This document shows positions 47,799 through 60,359 of a DNA stretch of 64,000 bases, piece after piece. The DNA comes from Allobosea sp. Root381. Lineage in GTDB: Bacteria > Pseudomonadota > Alphaproteobacteria > Rhizobiales > Beijerinckiaceae. A program made the translations under genes and the position numbers. A model generated the notes under the pieces. It saw nothing but the letters and a program-made list of their open reading frames with translations, was not told the DNA's origin and ran no database searches. The stretch's first letter is position 1. Each line of letters starts with the position of its first letter. The DNA lies in contig NZ_LMJT01000004.1 of the NCBI RefSeq assembly GCF_001429395.1, positions 87,127 to 151,126 of the forward strand, in the 5' to 3' direction.

Positions 47799-49313
47799 TT
47801 ACTGAATGACCAGCATCGCCGTTTTCGCGGCGGTGAGTGCGGCCTGATAATTCTTGATGAGGGCTTCGGTCGGCGCGGCGAAGGCGTCGAGGATCGTGCC
47901 AGGACGGATGCCATACCAGATCGTCAGCAGGACGAGCGGCGCCAGGATCGCCATCTCGCGGCGGTCGAGATCGGCGATGTCCTTGAGCTCGGGCTTCACC
48001 AGCTCGCCGAAGACGACGCGGCGATAAAGCCAGAGCGCGTAAGCCGCCGAAAGGATCACGCCCGAGCAGGCGATGAAGGCGACCCAAGGGTTGGCCTTGA
48101 AGGCGCCCATCAGCGTCAGGAACTCGCCGACGAATCCGGCCGTGCCCGGCAGGCCGACATTGGCCATGGTGAAGACCATGAAGATGACAGCATAGACCGG
48201 CATCCGGTTCACCAGCCCGCCATAGGCGGAGATCTCGCGGGTGTGCATTCGGTCATAGATCACGCCGACGCAGAGGAAGAGCGCGCCCGAGACCAGCCCG
48301 TGGCTGACCATCTGGAACATGGCGCCCTGGATGCCCTGGCTGGTCATCGTGAACAGACCCATCGTCACGAAGCCCATATGGGCGACCGACGAGTAGGCGA
48401 TCAGCTTCTTGATGTCCTCCTGCATCAGCGCCACCAGCGAGGTGTAGACGATGGCGATGACCGAGAGCGCGAAGACGAAGGAGGCGAAGTATTCCGACGC
48501 CTCGGGGAACATCGGAATCGAGAAGCGGATGAAGCCGTAGCCGCCCATCTTCAGCATGATCGCGGCGAGCACGACGGAGCCGGCCGTCGGCGCCTCGACG
48601 TGGGCGTCGGGCAGCCAGGTGTGGACCGGCCACATCGGCATCTTCACCGCGAAGGAGGCGAAGAAGGCGAGCCACAGCCAGGTCTGCATGTTCGCCGGGA
48701 ACTTGTGCGCCAGCAGCGTCGGGATGTCGGTGGTGCCGGCATTCCAGTACATCGCCATCAGCGCGAGCAGCAGCAGCACCGAGCCGAGGAGCGTGTAGAG
48801 GAAGAACTTGTAGGAGGCATAGACGCGCCGCTTGCCGCCCCAGATGCCGATGATTAGGAACATCGGGATCAGGCCGCCCTCGAAGAAGAGGTAGAACAGC
48901 ACGAGGTCCAGCGCCACGAAGACGCCGATCATCAGCGTCTCGAGGATCAGGAACGCGACCATGTATTCGCGCACCCGCTTCGTGATCGAGTGCCAGGACG
49001 CCAGGATGCAGAACGGCATCAGGAAGGCGGTCAGCACCACGAAGGGGAAGGAGAAGCCGTCGACGCCGAGCTTGAACTGGATCGCGTCCGAGACCCAGGC
49101 ATGGGTCTCGACCATCTGGAAGCCGGGATTGGCCGGGTCGAACTGCGCCCAGGCGACGCAGGCGAGCACGAAGGTCGCGACGGTCGCCGCCAGCGCGGCA
49201 TAGCGCGCATTGGAGTCGACCGAGGCCTCGTCGCCGCGCTGCGCCAGGATGAAGGCGGCGCCAACCAGCGGGAGGACCAGGAGACCGGTGAGGATACCGA
49301 AACCGAACATCAT
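47799..49313 (-). CDS. nuoM: NADH-quinone oxidoreductase subunit M
   Basis: Second antiporter-like subunit, 504 residues. [19 protein letters not shown] is the family signature and [11 protein letters not shown] a conserved segment. The stop is 11 bases before nuoN. It begins one base after the stop of nuoL, so the pumps L, M and N are tightly linked. Confidence 0.97.
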   Translation of the reverse strand: MMFGFGILTGLLVLPLVGAAFILAQRGDEASVDSNARYAALAATVATFVLACVAWAQFDPANPGFQMVETHAWVSDAIQFKLGVDGFSFPFVVLTAFLMPFCILASWHSITKRVREYMVAFLILETLMIGVFVALDLVLFYLFFEGGLIPMFLIIGIWGGKRRVYASYKFFLYTLLGSVLLLLALMAMYWNAGTTDIPTLLAHKFPANMQTWLWLAFFASFAVKMPMWPVHTWLPDAHVEAPTAGSVVLAAIMLKMGGYGFIRFSIPMFPEASEYFASFVFALSVIAIVYTSLVALMQEDIKKLIAYSSVAHMGFVTMGLFTMTSQGIQGAMFQMVSHGLVSGALFLCVGVIYDRMHTREISAYGGLVNRMPVYAVIFMVFTMANVGLPGTAGFVGEFLTLMGAFKANPWVAFIACSGVILSAAYALWLYRRVVFGELVKPELKDIADLDRREMAILAPLVLLTIWYGIRPGTILDAFAAPTEALIKNYQAALTAAKTAMLVIQ

Positions 49314-49314
49314 C

Positions 49315-51444
49315 TCACCCGCGAGCCACGAGATACCAGGTCACGAGCCCAGCGACGCCGATCAGCATGGCGAAGGCATAGTGATAGACATAGCCGGTCT
49401 GGAGCCGGACGACGCGGTTGGTGACGTCCACGACGCGGGCGGAGACGCCGTCAGGGCCCATGCCGTCGATGACGAAGCCATCGCCCTTCTTCCAGAGGAA
49501 CTTGCCGATCCACATCGACGGCTTCACGAACAGGAAGTCGTAGATCTCATCGAAATACCACTTGTTGAGCAGGAAGCGGTACAAGACCGGGTTCGCCGCG
49601 GCGAGCTTGGCCGGAACGTCCGTGCGCAGCACATACATATAGAGCGCCAGCGCGAAGCCGATCAGCATCGCGACGAAGGGCGACCAGATCACCCATTTCG
49701 GCACTTCGTGCATCTCGTGCAGGATATGGTTGTCCTTGCCCGTGAAGAGCGCGCCCTTCCAGAAGGCGTCATAGGCGTCGCCGATGAAGGCGCCCTTGAA
49801 CGCGAAGCCGGCGACGACGGCGCCGAGCGACAGCACGGCGAGCGGGATCAGCATCACCAGCGGGCTCTCATGCGGCTTGTGGTCATGGCCGTGGCCGTGA
49901 TCGTCATGCGCATGATGGTCGCCGACGGCGGGGGCGTGGGCAGCGTGCGCATGCGCGCCGCGCCCGGTCTCCTGCGCCGGGGCCTGATGGTCCGGATGCC
50001 CCGGATCGCCGTGCGAACCGATGGCGCGGCCATGGGCGTCCTGGGCATCGCTGTGCTGCGCGGCGTGATCGTCATGGCCGTGGCCGGCCCAGCGCGGCTT
50101 GCCCTCGAAGGTCATGAAATAGAGCCGCCAGGAATAGAACGAGGTCATGCAGGCGGCGACGACGAGCAGCACGAAGGCGTAGGAAGCGGCAAAGCCCTTA
50201 TGCGCGACGGCGGCATAGGCGCTCTCGATGATCGCGTCCTTCGAGAAATAGCCGGCGAGCAGCGGGAAGCCCGTCAGCGCCAGCGTGCCGATGGTCATGG
50301 CGGCGGCCGTCAGCGGGATGTGCTTGCGCAACCCCCCCATGTTCCGCATGTCCTGCTCGTGATGCATCGCATGGATGACCGAGCCGGCGCCGAGGAACAG
50401 CAGCGCCTTGAAGAAGGCGTGGGTGAAGAGGTGGAAGACGCCGGCCGAATAGGCGCCGACGCCGAGCGCGACGAACATGTAGCCGAGCTGCGAGCAGGTC
50501 GAATAGGCGATGACGCGCTTGATGTCGTTCTGCACCAGGCCGACCGTGGCAGCGAAGAAGGCGGTCGTCGCGCCGATCACGATGATGACCGTCAGGGCGA
50601 CGGGCGCATATTCGAAGATCGGCGACAGGCGGGCGACCATGAAGACGCCGGCGGTGACCATGGTCGCAGCGTGGATCAGCGCCGAGACCGGGGTCGGGCC
50701 TTCCATCGCGTCCGGCAGCCAGGTGTGGAGCAGGAACTGCGCCGACTTGCCCATAGCGCCCATGAACAGCAGCAGCGCGGTCAGCGTGAGCGCGTTCCAG
50801 TCATAGCCGAGGAAGCGGAAGCTGCGCTCGGTCAGCCCGCCGATCTGCGGGAAGATACTCTCGAAGGCGACCGAGCCCGTCAGCACGAACACCATGAAGA
50901 TGCCAAGCAAGAAGCCGAAATCGCCGACGCGGTTGACGATGAAGGCCTTCATCGCCGCGGCGTTGGCCGAGGGCTTCTGGTACCAGAAGCCGATCAGCAG
51001 ATAGGAGGCGAGGCCGACGCCCTCCCAGCCGAAGAACATCTGCAGCAGGTTGTCGGCCGTCACCAGCATCAGCATCGCGAAGGTGAAGAGCGACAGATAG
51101 GCGAAGAAACGCGGCCGGTGCGGGTCCTCGTGCATGTAGCCGATCGAGTACAGGTGCACGAGCGACGACACGGTGTTGACGACGACCAGCATCACCACAG
51201 TCAGCGTGTCGATGCGGAAGGCCCAGTCGACCTGCAGATTGCCGGAGGACAGCCAGGTCGCGACCTGGACGCGGGTGGTGTCCGCACCGAAGCCGACCTG
51301 GAAGAAGGCGACCCAGGACAACACCGCCGAAACCATCAGCAGCGAGGTGGTGACGATCTCCGAGCCGCGCGCGCCGATCAGCCGGCCGAAGAGGCCGGCG
51401 ATCAGGAAGCCGATCAGAGGGAGGAAGACGATCGCGTGATACAT
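49315..51444 (-). CDS. nuoL: NADH-quinone oxidoreductase subunit L with a His-rich loop
   Basis: Largest antiporter-like subunit, 709 residues, longer than E. coli NuoL (613). The core motif [19 protein letters not shown] is present, and the C-terminal lateral helix and last transmembrane segment follow. The extra length comes mainly from residues about 452-523, a hydrophilic loop with 19 histidines (for example [13 protein letters not shown]) between two helices, on top of a shorter His-containing loop known in other NuoL proteins. It might bind metal. It precedes nuoM directly. Confidence 0.96.
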   Translation of the reverse strand: MYHAIVFLPLIGFLIAGLFGRLIGARGSEIVTTSLLMVSAVLSWVAFFQVGFGADTTRVQVATWLSSGNLQVDWAFRIDTLTVVMLVVVNTVSSLVHLYSIGYMHEDPHRPRFFAYLSLFTFAMLMLVTADNLLQMFFGWEGVGLASYLLIGFWYQKPSANAAAMKAFIVNRVGDFGFLLGIFMVFVLTGSVAFESIFPQIGGLTERSFRFLGYDWNALTLTALLLFMGAMGKSAQFLLHTWLPDAMEGPTPVSALIHAATMVTAGVFMVARLSPIFEYAPVALTVIIVIGATTAFFAATVGLVQNDIKRVIAYSTCSQLGYMFVALGVGAYSAGVFHLFTHAFFKALLFLGAGSVIHAMHHEQDMRNMGGLRKHIPLTAAAMTIGTLALTGFPLLAGYFSKDAIIESAYAAVAHKGFAASYAFVLLVVAACMTSFYSWRLYFMTFEGKPRWAGHGHDDHAAQHSDAQDAHGRAIGSHGDPGHPDHQAPAQETGRGAHAHAAHAPAVGDHHAHDDHGHGHDHKPHESPLVMLIPLAVLSLGAVVAGFAFKGAFIGDAYDAFWKGALFTGKDNHILHEMHEVPKWVIWSPFVAMLIGFALALYMYVLRTDVPAKLAAANPVLYRFLLNKWYFDEIYDFLFVKPSMWIGKFLWKKGDGFVIDGMGPDGVSARVVDVTNRVVRLQTGYVYHYAFAMLIGVAGLVTWYLVARG

Positions 51445-51469
51445 CGGGCGATTCCGGGCGACTTACGCC

Positions 51470-51775
51470 TCAGCCTTTCATCATGTTGATGTCTTCCACC
51501 GCGATCGTGCCGCGGTTGCGGAAGTAGACGACGAGAATGGCAAGGCCGATGGCGGCCTCGGCCGCGGCGACCGTCAGCACCAGCAGGGCAAAGACCTGGC
51601 CGACGATGTCGTTCAGGAAGGCCGAGAAGGCGACGAAGTTCAGGTTCACCGAGAGCAGGATCAGCTCGATCGACATCAGGATGACGATGACGTTCTTGCG
51701 GTTGATGAAGATGCCGAGCACGCCCAGCGTGAACAGGATCGCGCCGACCGCGAGGTAATGGCCAAGTCCGATCAT
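51470..51775 (-). CDS. nuoK: NADH-quinone oxidoreductase subunit K
   Basis: 101 residues with three helices, the usual Nuo[21 protein letters not shown] holds the two conserved helix glutamates together with the following segment. The true start is ATG at 51775, whose last base is shared with the nuoJ stop (TGATG); a longer frame is the shadow of nuoJ. Part of the proton channel next to nuoJ and nuoA. Confidence 0.96.
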   Translation of the reverse strand: MIGLGHYLAVGAILFTLGVLGIFINRKNVIVILMSIELILLSVNLNFVAFSAFLNDIVGQVFALLVLTVAAAEAAIGLAILVVYFRNRGTIAVEDINMMKG

Positions 51776-52398
51776 CAGACCGTCTCCTCCGGAAGAGCGG
51801 CGCCAGAGGCGACCTTGCGGACCTCCATGGCGGCCTCTTTGGTGCGCGCGTTCTGCGTCGGGATATCCTGGCGCTTGACGCCGGGGCGCTCGCGCAGCGT
51901 CAGCACGATCGCGCCGATCATGGCGACGAGAAGCACAAGGCCGGCCGCCTGGAAGTAGTAGACATACTGCGTGTAGAGCACGCGCCCGAGCGCCTCGGTG
52001 TTGGTGATGTCCGCCGGGATCGCCGCGACCGGCGCCTTGATGATCTGCGGGTCGATGACCCAGGCGCCGACGACGAGCAGCAGTTCGACCGCGAAGATGA
52101 GGCCGATCAGCGCGCCGATCGGCAGGTAGTTCAGGAAACCCTGGCGGAACTCGGCGAAATCGACGTCGAGCATCATCACCACGAAGAGGAAGAGCACCGC
52201 GACCGCGCCGACGTAGACCACGATCAGGAGCATCGCCAGGAACTCGGCCCCGAGCAGCAGGAACAGCCCGGCCGCATTGACGAAGGTCAGGATCAGGAAG
52301 AGCACCGAGTGAACGGGGTTGCGCGAGGCCACCACCATGAACGCCGAAGCGACGGTGATGCCTCCGAACAGATAGAAGAAAGCCGCTGCGGCATTCAT
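51775..52398 (-). CDS. nuoJ: NADH-quinone oxidoreductase subunit J
   Basis: 207-residue membrane subunit with five helices in residues 1-170. [24 protein letters not shown] sequence holds the NuoJ pi-bulge region. The C-terminal 40 residues are hydrophilic. A composite repeat lies 130-210 bases upstream, between nuoI and nuoJ, making this one of the two large gaps in the operon. Confidence 0.96.
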   Translation of the reverse strand: MNAAAAFFYLFGGITVASAFMVVASRNPVHSVLFLILTFVNAAGLFLLLGAEFLAMLLIVVYVGAVAVLFLFVVMMLDVDFAEFRQGFLNYLPIGALIGLIFAVELLLVVGAWVIDPQIIKAPVAAIPADITNTEALGRVLYTQYVYYFQAAGLVLLVAMIGAIVLTLRERPGVKRQDIPTQNARTKEAAMEVRKVASGAALPEETV

Positions 52399-52529
52399 CT
52401 CGGTCAGCCTTTCCGCCCCTGCGGGCGGCTCTCGTTTTCAATCACGCCCGACTCTCGCCGGACGCAGTTTGGAGCGTCTATAGTCAGGCCCGGCAGGCGC
52501 GACAACCGCGCGACGGGTCTGGCTCAACC

Positions 52530-52608
52530 GCGTCATGGTGGGCCCTGAGCCGACCATCTCCTGTCGGAGATTCTCGGGTCTGCGCTACGCATCGCCCGAG
52601 AATGACGC
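52530..52608. repeat. Composite palindromic repeat, copy B
   Basis: CGTCATGGTGGGCCCTGAGC, then CGACCATCTC, then GGAGATTCTCGGGTCTGCGC ending GAATGACGC. The right half differs from copy A by only a few bases. Ends GCGTCAT and ATGACGC are inverted. It sits in the nuoI-nuoJ gap, six bases after the nuoI stop. Confidence 0.7.
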
Positions 52609-52614
52609 CTCATC

Positions 52615-53103
52615 TCACCGATAGGGTGCGTCCATCGCGATATTGCGCGCGATCTCGCGTTCCCAGCGGGCGCCGTTCGCGAGCAGCTTGTCCTTGTCGT
52701 AGAACAGCTCCTCGCGGGTCTCGGTGGCGAATTCGAAGTTCGGCCCCTCGACGATGGCATCGACCGGGCAGGCCTCCTGGCAGAAGCCGCAATAGATGCA
52801 CTTCGTCATGTCGATGTCGTAGCGCGTCGTGCGGCGCGTGCCGTCGTTGCGGCGCGGCCCGGCCTCGATGGTGATGGCCTGCGCGGGGCAGATCGCCTCG
52901 CAGAGCTTGCAGGCGATGCAGCGCTCCTCGCCGTTGGGATAGCGGCGCAACGCATGCTCGCCGCGGAAGCGCGGGCTCTGCGGGTTCTTCTCGAAGGGGT
53001 AGTTGATCGTCGCCTTCGGCTTGAAGAAATAGCGCATCGACAGCGCGAACGCGCCGACGAACTCCTTCAGCAGCAGGCCCTTGGCGGCTTGCGCGAGTGA
53101 CAT
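52615..53103 (-). CDS. nuoI: NADH-quinone oxidoreductase subunit I
   Basis: 162-residue peripheral subunit holding clusters N6a and N6b. Two ferredoxin motifs are seen: C62, C65, C68, C72 and C102, C105, C108, C112 (both CxxCxxCxxxCP). It links NuoG electrons to NuoB. The 79-residue membrane protein gene precedes it by 18 bases. Confidence 0.98.
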   Translation of the reverse strand: MSLAQAAKGLLLKEFVGAFALSMRYFFKPKATINYPFEKNPQSPRFRGEHALRRYPNGEERCIACKLCEAICPAQAITIEAGPRRNDGTRRTTRYDIDMTKCIYCGFCQEACPVDAIVEGPNFEFATETREELFYDKDKLLANGARWEREIARNIAMDAPYR

Positions 53104-53121
53104 GCCTCAGTCCTTCCAAAC

Positions 53122-53361
53122 TCAGCCGAGAAGCATCCGGCCGATCAGGTAACCCATTATCGTGGTGGAGCCGACGATCACGACGGCCAGCACCACCTTC
53201 ATCCGTTCGATGCGCCGCGCGTAGTCGGCGCGCTCCGGCTCCGTCTGCGAGCGGTCGGTGCGCCTGAGCGCACCGACGACCACCCCGGAGACGATCCGGT
53301 ATTGCAGCATTCCCACCACCAACCCGATCAGCGCGCCGATCGGGCCGGCGAAAGCACTCAC
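53122..53361 (-). CDS. 79-residue two-helix membrane protein between nuoH and nuoI
   Basis: Starts at a GTG that overlaps the nuoH stop as GTGA; a longer frame in the same phase is the shadow of nuoH. The protein (M)[14 protein letters not shown] has helices at about residues 6-27 and 53-76. The basic linker contains ALRRTDRSQ and [11 protein letters not shown]. It does not match any of the 14 core subunits. The place within the operon suggests an accessory or assembly role for complex I. It is a predicted hairpin with both ends on one side, but no family name can be given. Confidence 0.75.
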   Translation of the reverse strand: MSAFAGPIGALIGLVVGMLQYRIVSGVVVGALRRTDRSQTEPERADYARRIERMKVVLAVVIVGSTTIMGYLIGRMLLG

Positions 53362-54377
53362 TTCACCGGGCCCCAGCCCGTGATCTGGAGCACCAGCGCG
53401 ACGATCACGACCGAGGCGAGCGAGAGCGGCAGGAAGACCTTCCAGCCCAGGCGCATCAGCTGGTCGTAGCGGTAGCGCGGCACGAAGGCCTTCACCATCG
53501 CGAACATGAAGAAGACCAGGCACATCTTGAGCGCGAACCAGAACACGCCCGGAAGCCAGGTGAAGGGCGCGATCGGGAACGGCGGCAGCCAGCCTCCGAG
53601 GAAGAGGATGGTCGTCAGCGCGCACATGGTCATGATCGCCACGTACTCGCCGAGCATGAACAGCAGGTACGGCGTGGACGAATACTCGACCATGTAGCCG
53701 GCGACGAGCTCCGATTCCGCTTCCGGCAGATCGAAGGGCGGCCGGTTCGTCTCGGCCAGCGCCGAAATGAAGAAGATCACGAACATCGGGAAGAGCGGCA
53801 GCCAGTACCAGCCGAACATGCCGGCAGCCCCGTCCTGCGCCCTGACGATCTCGGTCAGGTTCAGCGAGCCGACGCAGAGCAGCACGGTGACGATGACGAA
53901 GCCGATCGAGACCTCGTAGGACACCATCTGCGCGGCCGAGCGCAGCGCGCCCATGAAGGGATATTTCGAGTTCGAGGCCCAGCCGGCCATGATCACGCCG
54001 TATACGCCGAGCGACGAGATCGCGAGGATGTAGAGCACGCCGACATTGATGTCGGCGATCGCCCAGCCTTCCGCCACCGGGATCACCGCCCAGGCGCCGA
54101 GCGCCAGCAGGCAGGAGATGAAGGGCGCCAGCAGGAACACGCCCTTATTGGAGCCCGACGGGATGATCGGCTCCTTGAAGGCGAATTTCAGCAGGTCGGC
54201 GAAGCTCTGGAACAGGCCGAAGGGGCCGACGACGTTCGGGCCGCGGCGAAGCTGCACCGCCGCCCAGATCTTGCGATCGGCCAGCAGGATATAGGCGATG
54301 AAGACCAGCAGGCAGACCAGCAGCAGCAGGCTCTTGCCGAGGATGATGGCGAGGTCGAGGACGAGGTCCCAGTTCAT
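53358..54377 (-). CDS. nuoH: NADH-quinone oxidoreductase subunit H
   Basis: Membrane subunit at the quinone site, 339 residues, eight helices. Conserved segments [18 protein letters not shown] and [18 protein letters not shown], with the charged loop lining the quinone channel, are present. It starts six bases after nuoG and overlaps the next gene at GTGA. Confidence 0.97.
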   Translation of the reverse strand: MNWDLVLDLAIILGKSLLLLVCLLVFIAYILLADRKIWAAVQLRRGPNVVGPFGLFQSFADLLKFAFKEPIIPSGSNKGVFLLAPFISCLLALGAWAVIPVAEGWAIADINVGVLYILAISSLGVYGVIMAGWASNSKYPFMGALRSAAQMVSYEVSIGFVIVTVLLCVGSLNLTEIVRAQDGAAGMFGWYWLPLFPMFVIFFISALAETNRPPFDLPEAESELVAGYMVEYSSTPYLLFMLGEYVAIMTMCALTTILFLGGWLPPFPIAPFTWLPGVFWFALKMCLVFFMFAMVKAFVPRYRYDQLMRLGWKVFLPLSLASVVIVALVLQITGWGPVK

Positions 54378-54383
54378 GGCCGC

Positions 54384-56444
54384 TTACTCCGCCGCCTGCC
54401 GCAGCCGGCCCGAAGCCAGCGCCGAGCACTCCGCCATGATGGCGGAAGCGCGCGCGATCGGGTTGGTCTGATAGAAATCGGTGACCGGCGAGACGAGGCC
54501 CGCCTTGTCGGTGCCGCCGCCGAGGCCGGCAAGCGCATCGAGCGTCGCGGCCTCCGCCGGCAGCGCGTCGATCGCCGCGAAATGCGGATGGGCCTCGTAG
54601 AGCGCCTTGCGCAACAGGCTGAGCGAGTCGAAGGGCAGCGTCTTGCCGAGCGCAGCCGAAAGGGCACGCAGGATTGCCCAATCCTCGCGGGCATCGCCCG
54701 GCGGGAACGTGGCGCGATCGGTCATCTGCACACGGCCTTCGGTGTTCACGAAGGTGCCTGACTTCTCGGTATAGGCCGAGCCCGGCAGGATGACGTCGGC
54801 GCGGTGCGCACCCGCGTCGCCATGGGTGCCCTGGTAGATCACGAAGGCGCCGGCCGGCACCTCGATCTCGTCGGCCCCGAGCAGGAACAGCACGTCGAGC
54901 GCGCCCGGCGCGGTCATGCCGGCGACGTCGAGGCCACCTTCCCCCGGCACGAAGCCGAGATCGAGCGCACCGACCCGGCCCGCCGCGGTGTGCAGCACGC
55001 CAAAACCGTTCCAGCCCTCGGACACGGCGCCGAGCGCCTGTGCCGCTTTTGCTGCGAGCGAAAGCATGGCCTCGCCGTCGGCGCGGGCGAGAGCGCCCTG
55101 CCCCACCAGTACCATCGGCCGCTCGCCGGCCTTCTCCGCCTTGGCGGCGAAATCGGCCAGGGTCTCGGCGCCGGCGCCGAGATAGTCGTAGGTGTAGGTG
55201 AGATCGGCGCGCTCGCCGATCATCTGGACCTTGAAGTCGCCGCGCAGCCAACGCTTGCGGATGCGCGCGTTCAGGATCGGGGCCTCGCGGCGCGGATTGG
55301 CGCCGACGATCAACAGCGAGGTCGCGTTGTCGATCCCCGCGATGCCGGCGTTCAGCAGGTAGGAGGCCCGGCCGAGCTTCGGATGCAGCTTCGTGCCGTC
55401 CTGGCGCGCGTCAAGGTTGGCACTGCCGAGCGAGGCGACCAGGCTCTTCAGCGCGAACATCTCCTCGACCGCCGCGAGATCGCCGGCGATGGCGCCGATC
55501 TTCTCAGGTGCCGCAGCCTTAACCTTGCCCGCGATCAGCGCGAAGGCCTCGTTCCAGCTGGCCGGGCGCAGCGCGCCGTTCTCGCGGACGTAAGGCCGGT
55601 CGAGCCGCTGGGTGCGCAGGCCGTCGACGACATGGCGCGTCTTGTCGGAGATCCACTCCTCGTTCACCGCTTCGTTAAGGCGGGGCAGGATGCGCATCAC
55701 CTCCTTGCCGCGCGAGTCGACGCGGATGGCCGAGCCCAGCGCATCCATCACGTCGATGGATTCGGTCTTGGTCAGCTCCCAGGGACGGGCCTTGTTTTGA
55801 TATGGCTTGGAGGTCAGCGCGCCGACCGGGCAGAGGTCGACGACATTGCCCTGCAGCTCCGACGACATCGCCTGCTCGAGATAGGTCGTGATCTCCATGT
55901 CCTCGCCGCGACCGATCGCGCCGAGATCGGAGGCGCCGGCGACCTCGGTGGTGAAGCGGACACAGCGCGTGCACTGGATGCAGCGCGTCATCGAGGTCTT
56001 GACCAGCGGGCCGATATACTTGTCCTCGACCGCTCGCTTATTCTCGGCGTAGCGGGAAGTGTCCACGCCATAGGCCATGGCTTGGTCCTGCAGGTCGCAT
56101 TCGCCGCCCTGGTCGCAGATCGGGCAATCCAGCGGGTGGTTGATGAGCAGGAACTCCATCACCCCTTCGCGCGCCTTCTTGACCATCGGCGACTTGGTCA
56201 GGACGACCGGCGGCTCGCCGTTCGGGCCGGGGCGCAGGTCGCGCACGCCGATGGCACAGGAGGCCTGCGGCTTCGGCGGGCCGCCCTTCACCTCGACGAG
56301 GCACATGCGGCAGTTGCCGGCGATCGAGAGCCGCTCGTGGAAGCAGAAGCGCGGCACCTCGACACCCGCCGCCTCGCAGGCCTGAAGCACCGTATATTCG
56401 GCCGGAACGTCGACCTCGATGCCGTCGATGAGGAGTTTGGTCAT
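54384..56444 (-). CDS. nuoG: NADH-quinone oxidoreductase subunit G
   Basis: 686-residue iron-sulfur subunit. The N-terminal 2Fe-2S region has [15 protein letters not shown]; the His/Cys cluster is in [15 protein letters not shown]; further motifs are CIQCTRC and [11 protein letters not shown]. The rest is a molybdopterin-oxidoreductase-like domain without a functional cofactor site, as in other NuoG. The C-terminus is Ala-rich. It follows nuoF after four bases. Confidence 0.97.
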   Translation of the reverse strand: MTKLLIDGIEVDVPAEYTVLQACEAAGVEVPRFCFHERLSIAGNCRMCLVEVKGGPPKPQASCAIGVRDLRPGPNGEPPVVLTKSPMVKKAREGVMEFLLINHPLDCPICDQGGECDLQDQAMAYGVDTSRYAENKRAVEDKYIGPLVKTSMTRCIQCTRCVRFTTEVAGASDLGAIGRGEDMEITTYLEQAMSSELQGNVVDLCPVGALTSKPYQNKARPWELTKTESIDVMDALGSAIRVDSRGKEVMRILPRLNEAVNEEWISDKTRHVVDGLRTQRLDRPYVRENGALRPASWNEAFALIAGKVKAAAPEKIGAIAGDLAAVEEMFALKSLVASLGSANLDARQDGTKLHPKLGRASYLLNAGIAGIDNATSLLIVGANPRREAPILNARIRKRWLRGDFKVQMIGERADLTYTYDYLGAGAETLADFAAKAEKAGERPMVLVGQGALARADGEAMLSLAAKAAQALGAVSEGWNGFGVLHTAAGRVGALDLGFVPGEGGLDVAGMTAPGALDVLFLLGADEIEVPAGAFVIYQGTHGDAGAHRADVILPGSAYTEKSGTFVNTEGRVQMTDRATFPPGDAREDWAILRALSAALGKTLPFDSLSLLRKALYEAHPHFAAIDALPAEAATLDALAGLGGGTDKAGLVSPVTDFYQTNPIARASAIMAECSALASGRLRQAAE

Positions 56445-56448
56445 GGTC

Positions 56449-57753
<1,305 letters not shown>

Positions 57754-57763
57754 GATCTGATCC

Positions 57764-58729
57764 TCACTCCGCCGGCTTGTCGCCGCTCTTGGCGGACTTG
57801 GCACGCGAACGGGGCGTCTTAGCTTTAGTCGATTCGGGCTGGCCTTCTGCGGCCGGCGTATCATGGGCCGCGCCGGTCGGCTGCGCAGGAGCGGAAGGCT
57901 TCGGCCGGCCGGCAGCAGCGGTATCGGTCGCAGGCTTGGTCGCGGCGGCAGGGGTCGCATCCACCTTGGCAACATCCGCGCCCTTGGCGTCCGTTGCGAT
58001 GGTCGCTGCCTTCTTGGCCTCGGCCTCGGCGGCAGCCTTGGCGGCAGCAGCTTCCGCCGCGGCCTTGCGCTGGTTCGTGACGCGCTTCTGCCAATCGCCG
58101 GCGCCGATCGCCGAGCCGTCGTAGAGCGCCTGGTCCTTCAGGGTCTCGCCGCCGCCTTCGGGCTCCGAGCCGGTGCGCGCATTCTGCGGACCGGGCTTGA
58201 CCGGGCGACCATGGCGGAGATCCTCCAGCAGCGCCTTGAAGTTCTCCGGCGTCAGATCCTCGTAGTAATCGAAATTGATCTGCGCCATCGGGGCGTTGCA
58301 GCAGGCGCCGAGGCACTCGACCTCGAGCCAGGAGAGCTTGCCGTCGGCGGTCACGGTCGATTGCGGGCCGATGACGTCCTGGCAGACCTTCTTCAGCGCC
58401 TCCGCGCCTCGCAACGCGCACGGCGTGGTGCCGCAGAGCTGGACGAAGTGCTCGCCCACGGGCTGCAAGTTGAACATCGTGTAGAAGGTCGCGACCTCCA
58501 TGACCCGCATCGGCGCCATGCCGAGCTTGCGGGCGACCTCCTCGATGGCGGCGCGCGGCACCCAGCCGTGATGCTGCTCCTGGGCCTTCCAGAGCAGCGG
58601 GATCACGGCCGAGGCCTGGCGGCCCTCGGGGTACTTGGCGATCTGCTGTGCGATCCAGTTCTCGTTCGCCGCATCGAAGGCGAAGGAGGCGGGCTGGACA
58701 TGATCGGGGGCGAGACGACGGACGGACAT
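57764..58729 (-). CDS. nuoE: NADH-quinone oxidoreductase subunit E with a long tail
   Basis: 321 residues, nearly twice E. coli NuoE (166). Cluster N1a ligands C99, C104, C139 and C143 lie in the thioredoxin-like domain (residues 20-180). Residues about 215-321 are a low-complexity tail of Ala, Lys, Pro and Thr (for example [20 protein letters not shown]), ending in Ser/Lys/Arg. It starts at the nuoD stop and is coupled to nuoF. Shorter Ala-rich tails are known in relatives. Confidence 0.96.
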   Translation of the reverse strand: MSVRRLAPDHVQPASFAFDAANENWIAQQIAKYPEGRQASAVIPLLWKAQEQHHGWVPRAAIEEVARKLGMAPMRVMEVATFYTMFNLQPVGEHFVQLCGTTPCALRGAEALKKVCQDVIGPQSTVTADGKLSWLEVECLGACCNAPMAQINFDYYEDLTPENFKALLEDLRHGRPVKPGPQNARTGSEPEGGGETLKDQALYDGSAIGAGDWQKRVTNQRKAAAEAAAAKAAAEAEAKKAATIATDAKGADVAKVDATPAAATKPATDTAAAGRPKPSAPAQPTGAAHDTPAAEGQPESTKAKTPRSRAKSAKSGDKPAE

Positions 58730-59919
58730 CAGCGGTCTACTTCACCAAAGACGATATCGAGAGAGCCCAGGATCGCGGAGACGTCCGCCAGCATGTGCTT
58801 GCGGCACATGAAATCCATGGCCTGGAGATGGGCGAAGCCCGGAGCCTTGATCTTGCAGCGATAGGGCTTGTTGGTGCCGTCGGAGACGAGATAGACGCCG
58901 AACTCGCCCTTCGGGGCCTCGACCGCGGCATAGACCTCGCCTTCCGGAACCCGGAAGCCTTCGGTGTAGAGCTTGAAGTGGTGGATCAGCGCTTCCATGG
59001 AGCGCTTCATTTCGCCGCGCTTCGGCGGCACCATCTTGCCGTCGAGCGACGAAATCGGCCCGCCGCCATCGGCGGAAAGCAGCTTCTCGCAGCACTGCTT
59101 CATGATCGCGACCGACTGGCGCATCTCTTCCATGCGGATGCAGTAGCGGTCGTAGCAGTCGCCATTCTTGCCGATCGGGATGTCGAATTCCATCTCGTCA
59201 TAGCATTCATAGGGCTGCGACTTGCGCAGGTCCCAGGCGGCGCCGGAGCCGCGCACCATCACGCCCGAGAAGCCCCATTTCCAGCAGGTCTCGAGATCGA
59301 CGACGCCGATGTCGACGTTGCGCTGCTTGAAGATGCGGTTGTCGGTGAGCAGCCCTTCGAGGTCGTCACAGACCTGCAGGAACGGGTCGCACCATTCCGC
59401 GATGTCGTGGATCAGCGAAGTCGGCAGGTCCTGATGGACGCCGCCGGGCCGGAAATAGGCGGCGTGCATGCGCGCGCCGCAGGCCCGCTCGTAGAACACC
59501 ATCAGCTTCTCGCGCTCCTCGAAGCCCCAGAGCGGCGGCGTCAGCGCGCCGACGTCCATGGCCTGCGTGGTGACGTTGAGGATGTGCGAAAGGATGCGGC
59601 CGATCTCAGAAAATAGCACGCGGATGAGCTGGCCGCGGCGCGGCACCGTCACGCCCATCAGCTTCTCGACCGCCAGGCAGTAGGCATGCTCTTGGTTCAT
59701 CGGCGCGACATAGTCGAGCCGGTCGAAATAGGGCATCGCCTGGAGGAAGGTCTTCGCTTCGATCAGCTTCTCGGTGCCGCGATGCAGCAGGCCGATATGC
59801 GGATCGACGCGCTCGACGATCTCGCCGTCGAGCTCAAGCACGAGGCGCAGCACGCCGTGGGCCGCAGGGTGCTGCGGGCCGAAGTTGATCGAGAAGTTGC
59901 GGATGTTGTGCTCGGTCAT
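58729..59919 (-). CDS. nuoD: NADH-quinone oxidoreductase subunit D
   Basis: 396-residue quinone-site subunit. [17 protein letters not shown] and [14 protein letters not shown] are the family motifs at the N-terminus; VFGEVDR ends the protein. Its start overlaps the stop of the inserted GFA gene by four bases. In most relatives nuoC is directly upstream. Confidence 0.98.
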   Translation of the reverse strand: MTEHNIRNFSINFGPQHPAAHGVLRLVLELDGEIVERVDPHIGLLHRGTEKLIEAKTFLQAMPYFDRLDYVAPMNQEHAYCLAVEKLMGVTVPRRGQLIRVLFSEIGRILSHILNVTTQAMDVGALTPPLWGFEEREKLMVFYERACGARMHAAYFRPGGVHQDLPTSLIHDIAEWCDPFLQVCDDLEGLLTDNRIFKQRNVDIGVVDLETCWKWGFSGVMVRGSGAAWDLRKSQPYECYDEMEFDIPIGKNGDCYDRYCIRMEEMRQSVAIMKQCCEKLLSADGGGPISSLDGKMVPPKRGEMKRSMEALIHHFKLYTEGFRVPEGEVYAAVEAPKGEFGVYLVSDGTNKPYRCKIKAPGFAHLQAMDFMCRKHMLADVSAILGSLDIVFGEVDR

Positions 59920-60359
59920 TGCCGGCCTTCCTGCGCAGCGTGAAACTCTGCGATCACCTGCTCGCCCGTCTTGCGCCGACGCTCGCCGACGAATGCATAG
60001 AGCTCGGGCTTTTCATCGATGAAGATTTCTTCAGCAAAAGCGAGGCCCACGGCATTGTCGAGGCTGGGGAAAGCCACCGCGACATGCCCCTCGCCGGAAC
60101 GCTGCCGCCAGAACAGGCTGGTGCCACAGGCGCGACAGAAGACGCGCTCGCCCCATTCCGAAGACGGATAGACACCCAACTGCGTGTCGTCTGCGACCTC
60201 GACGTCCGTGCAGGGCACGGTCATCAGCACGCCGCCGCTCCAGCGCCGGCACATGTTGCAGTGACAGACATCCATTTCGCGCTTCTCGGCGACGGCGGCG
60301 AAGCGCACCGCGCCGCAGAGGCAGCCGCCCGAGAGTTTTTCCGCCGCGGCCGTCATCAC
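59916..60359 (-). CDS. GFA/CENP-V domain zinc protein inside the nuo operon
   Basis: 147 residues of the GFA (glutathione-dependent formaldehyde-activating)/CENP-V fold. Likely zinc ligands are C13 and C15 (GCLCGAV), C34 and C37 (CHCNMC), and C75 and C78 (CRAC). The gene overlaps nuoC (ATGA, 60356-60359) and nuoD (59916-59919) by four bases, so it is coupled to both. Most family members are only predicted enzymes; the thiol-binding function here is unproven. Base composition matches its neighbours. Its position splits the nuoC-nuoD pair. Confidence 0.88.
   Translation of the reverse strand: MMTAAAEKLSGGCLCGAVRFAAVAEKREMDVCHCNMCRRWSGGVLMTVPCTDVEVADDTQLGVYPSSEWGERVFCRACGTSLFWRQRSGEGHVAVAFPSLDNAVGLAFAEEIFIDEKPELYAFVGERRRKTGEQVIAEFHAAQEGRQ

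Noticed and set aside
46087..47805. A 572-codon plus-strand frame opposite nuoN and birA
   Set aside because: Shadow; it crosses two real genes and is dominated by charged residues.
49210..51489. A 759-codon plus-strand open frame opposite nuoL
   Set aside because: It is the antisense shadow of nuoL; GC-rich codon bias keeps the opposite strand open. The product is rich in Arg, Glu, Asp and His with no fold signs.
53122..53625. A longer 167-residue reading of the nuoH-nuoI gap gene
   Set aside because: The extra N-terminus lies in nuoH and lacks hydrophobic sense; the GTG at 53361 gives a clean two-helix protein.
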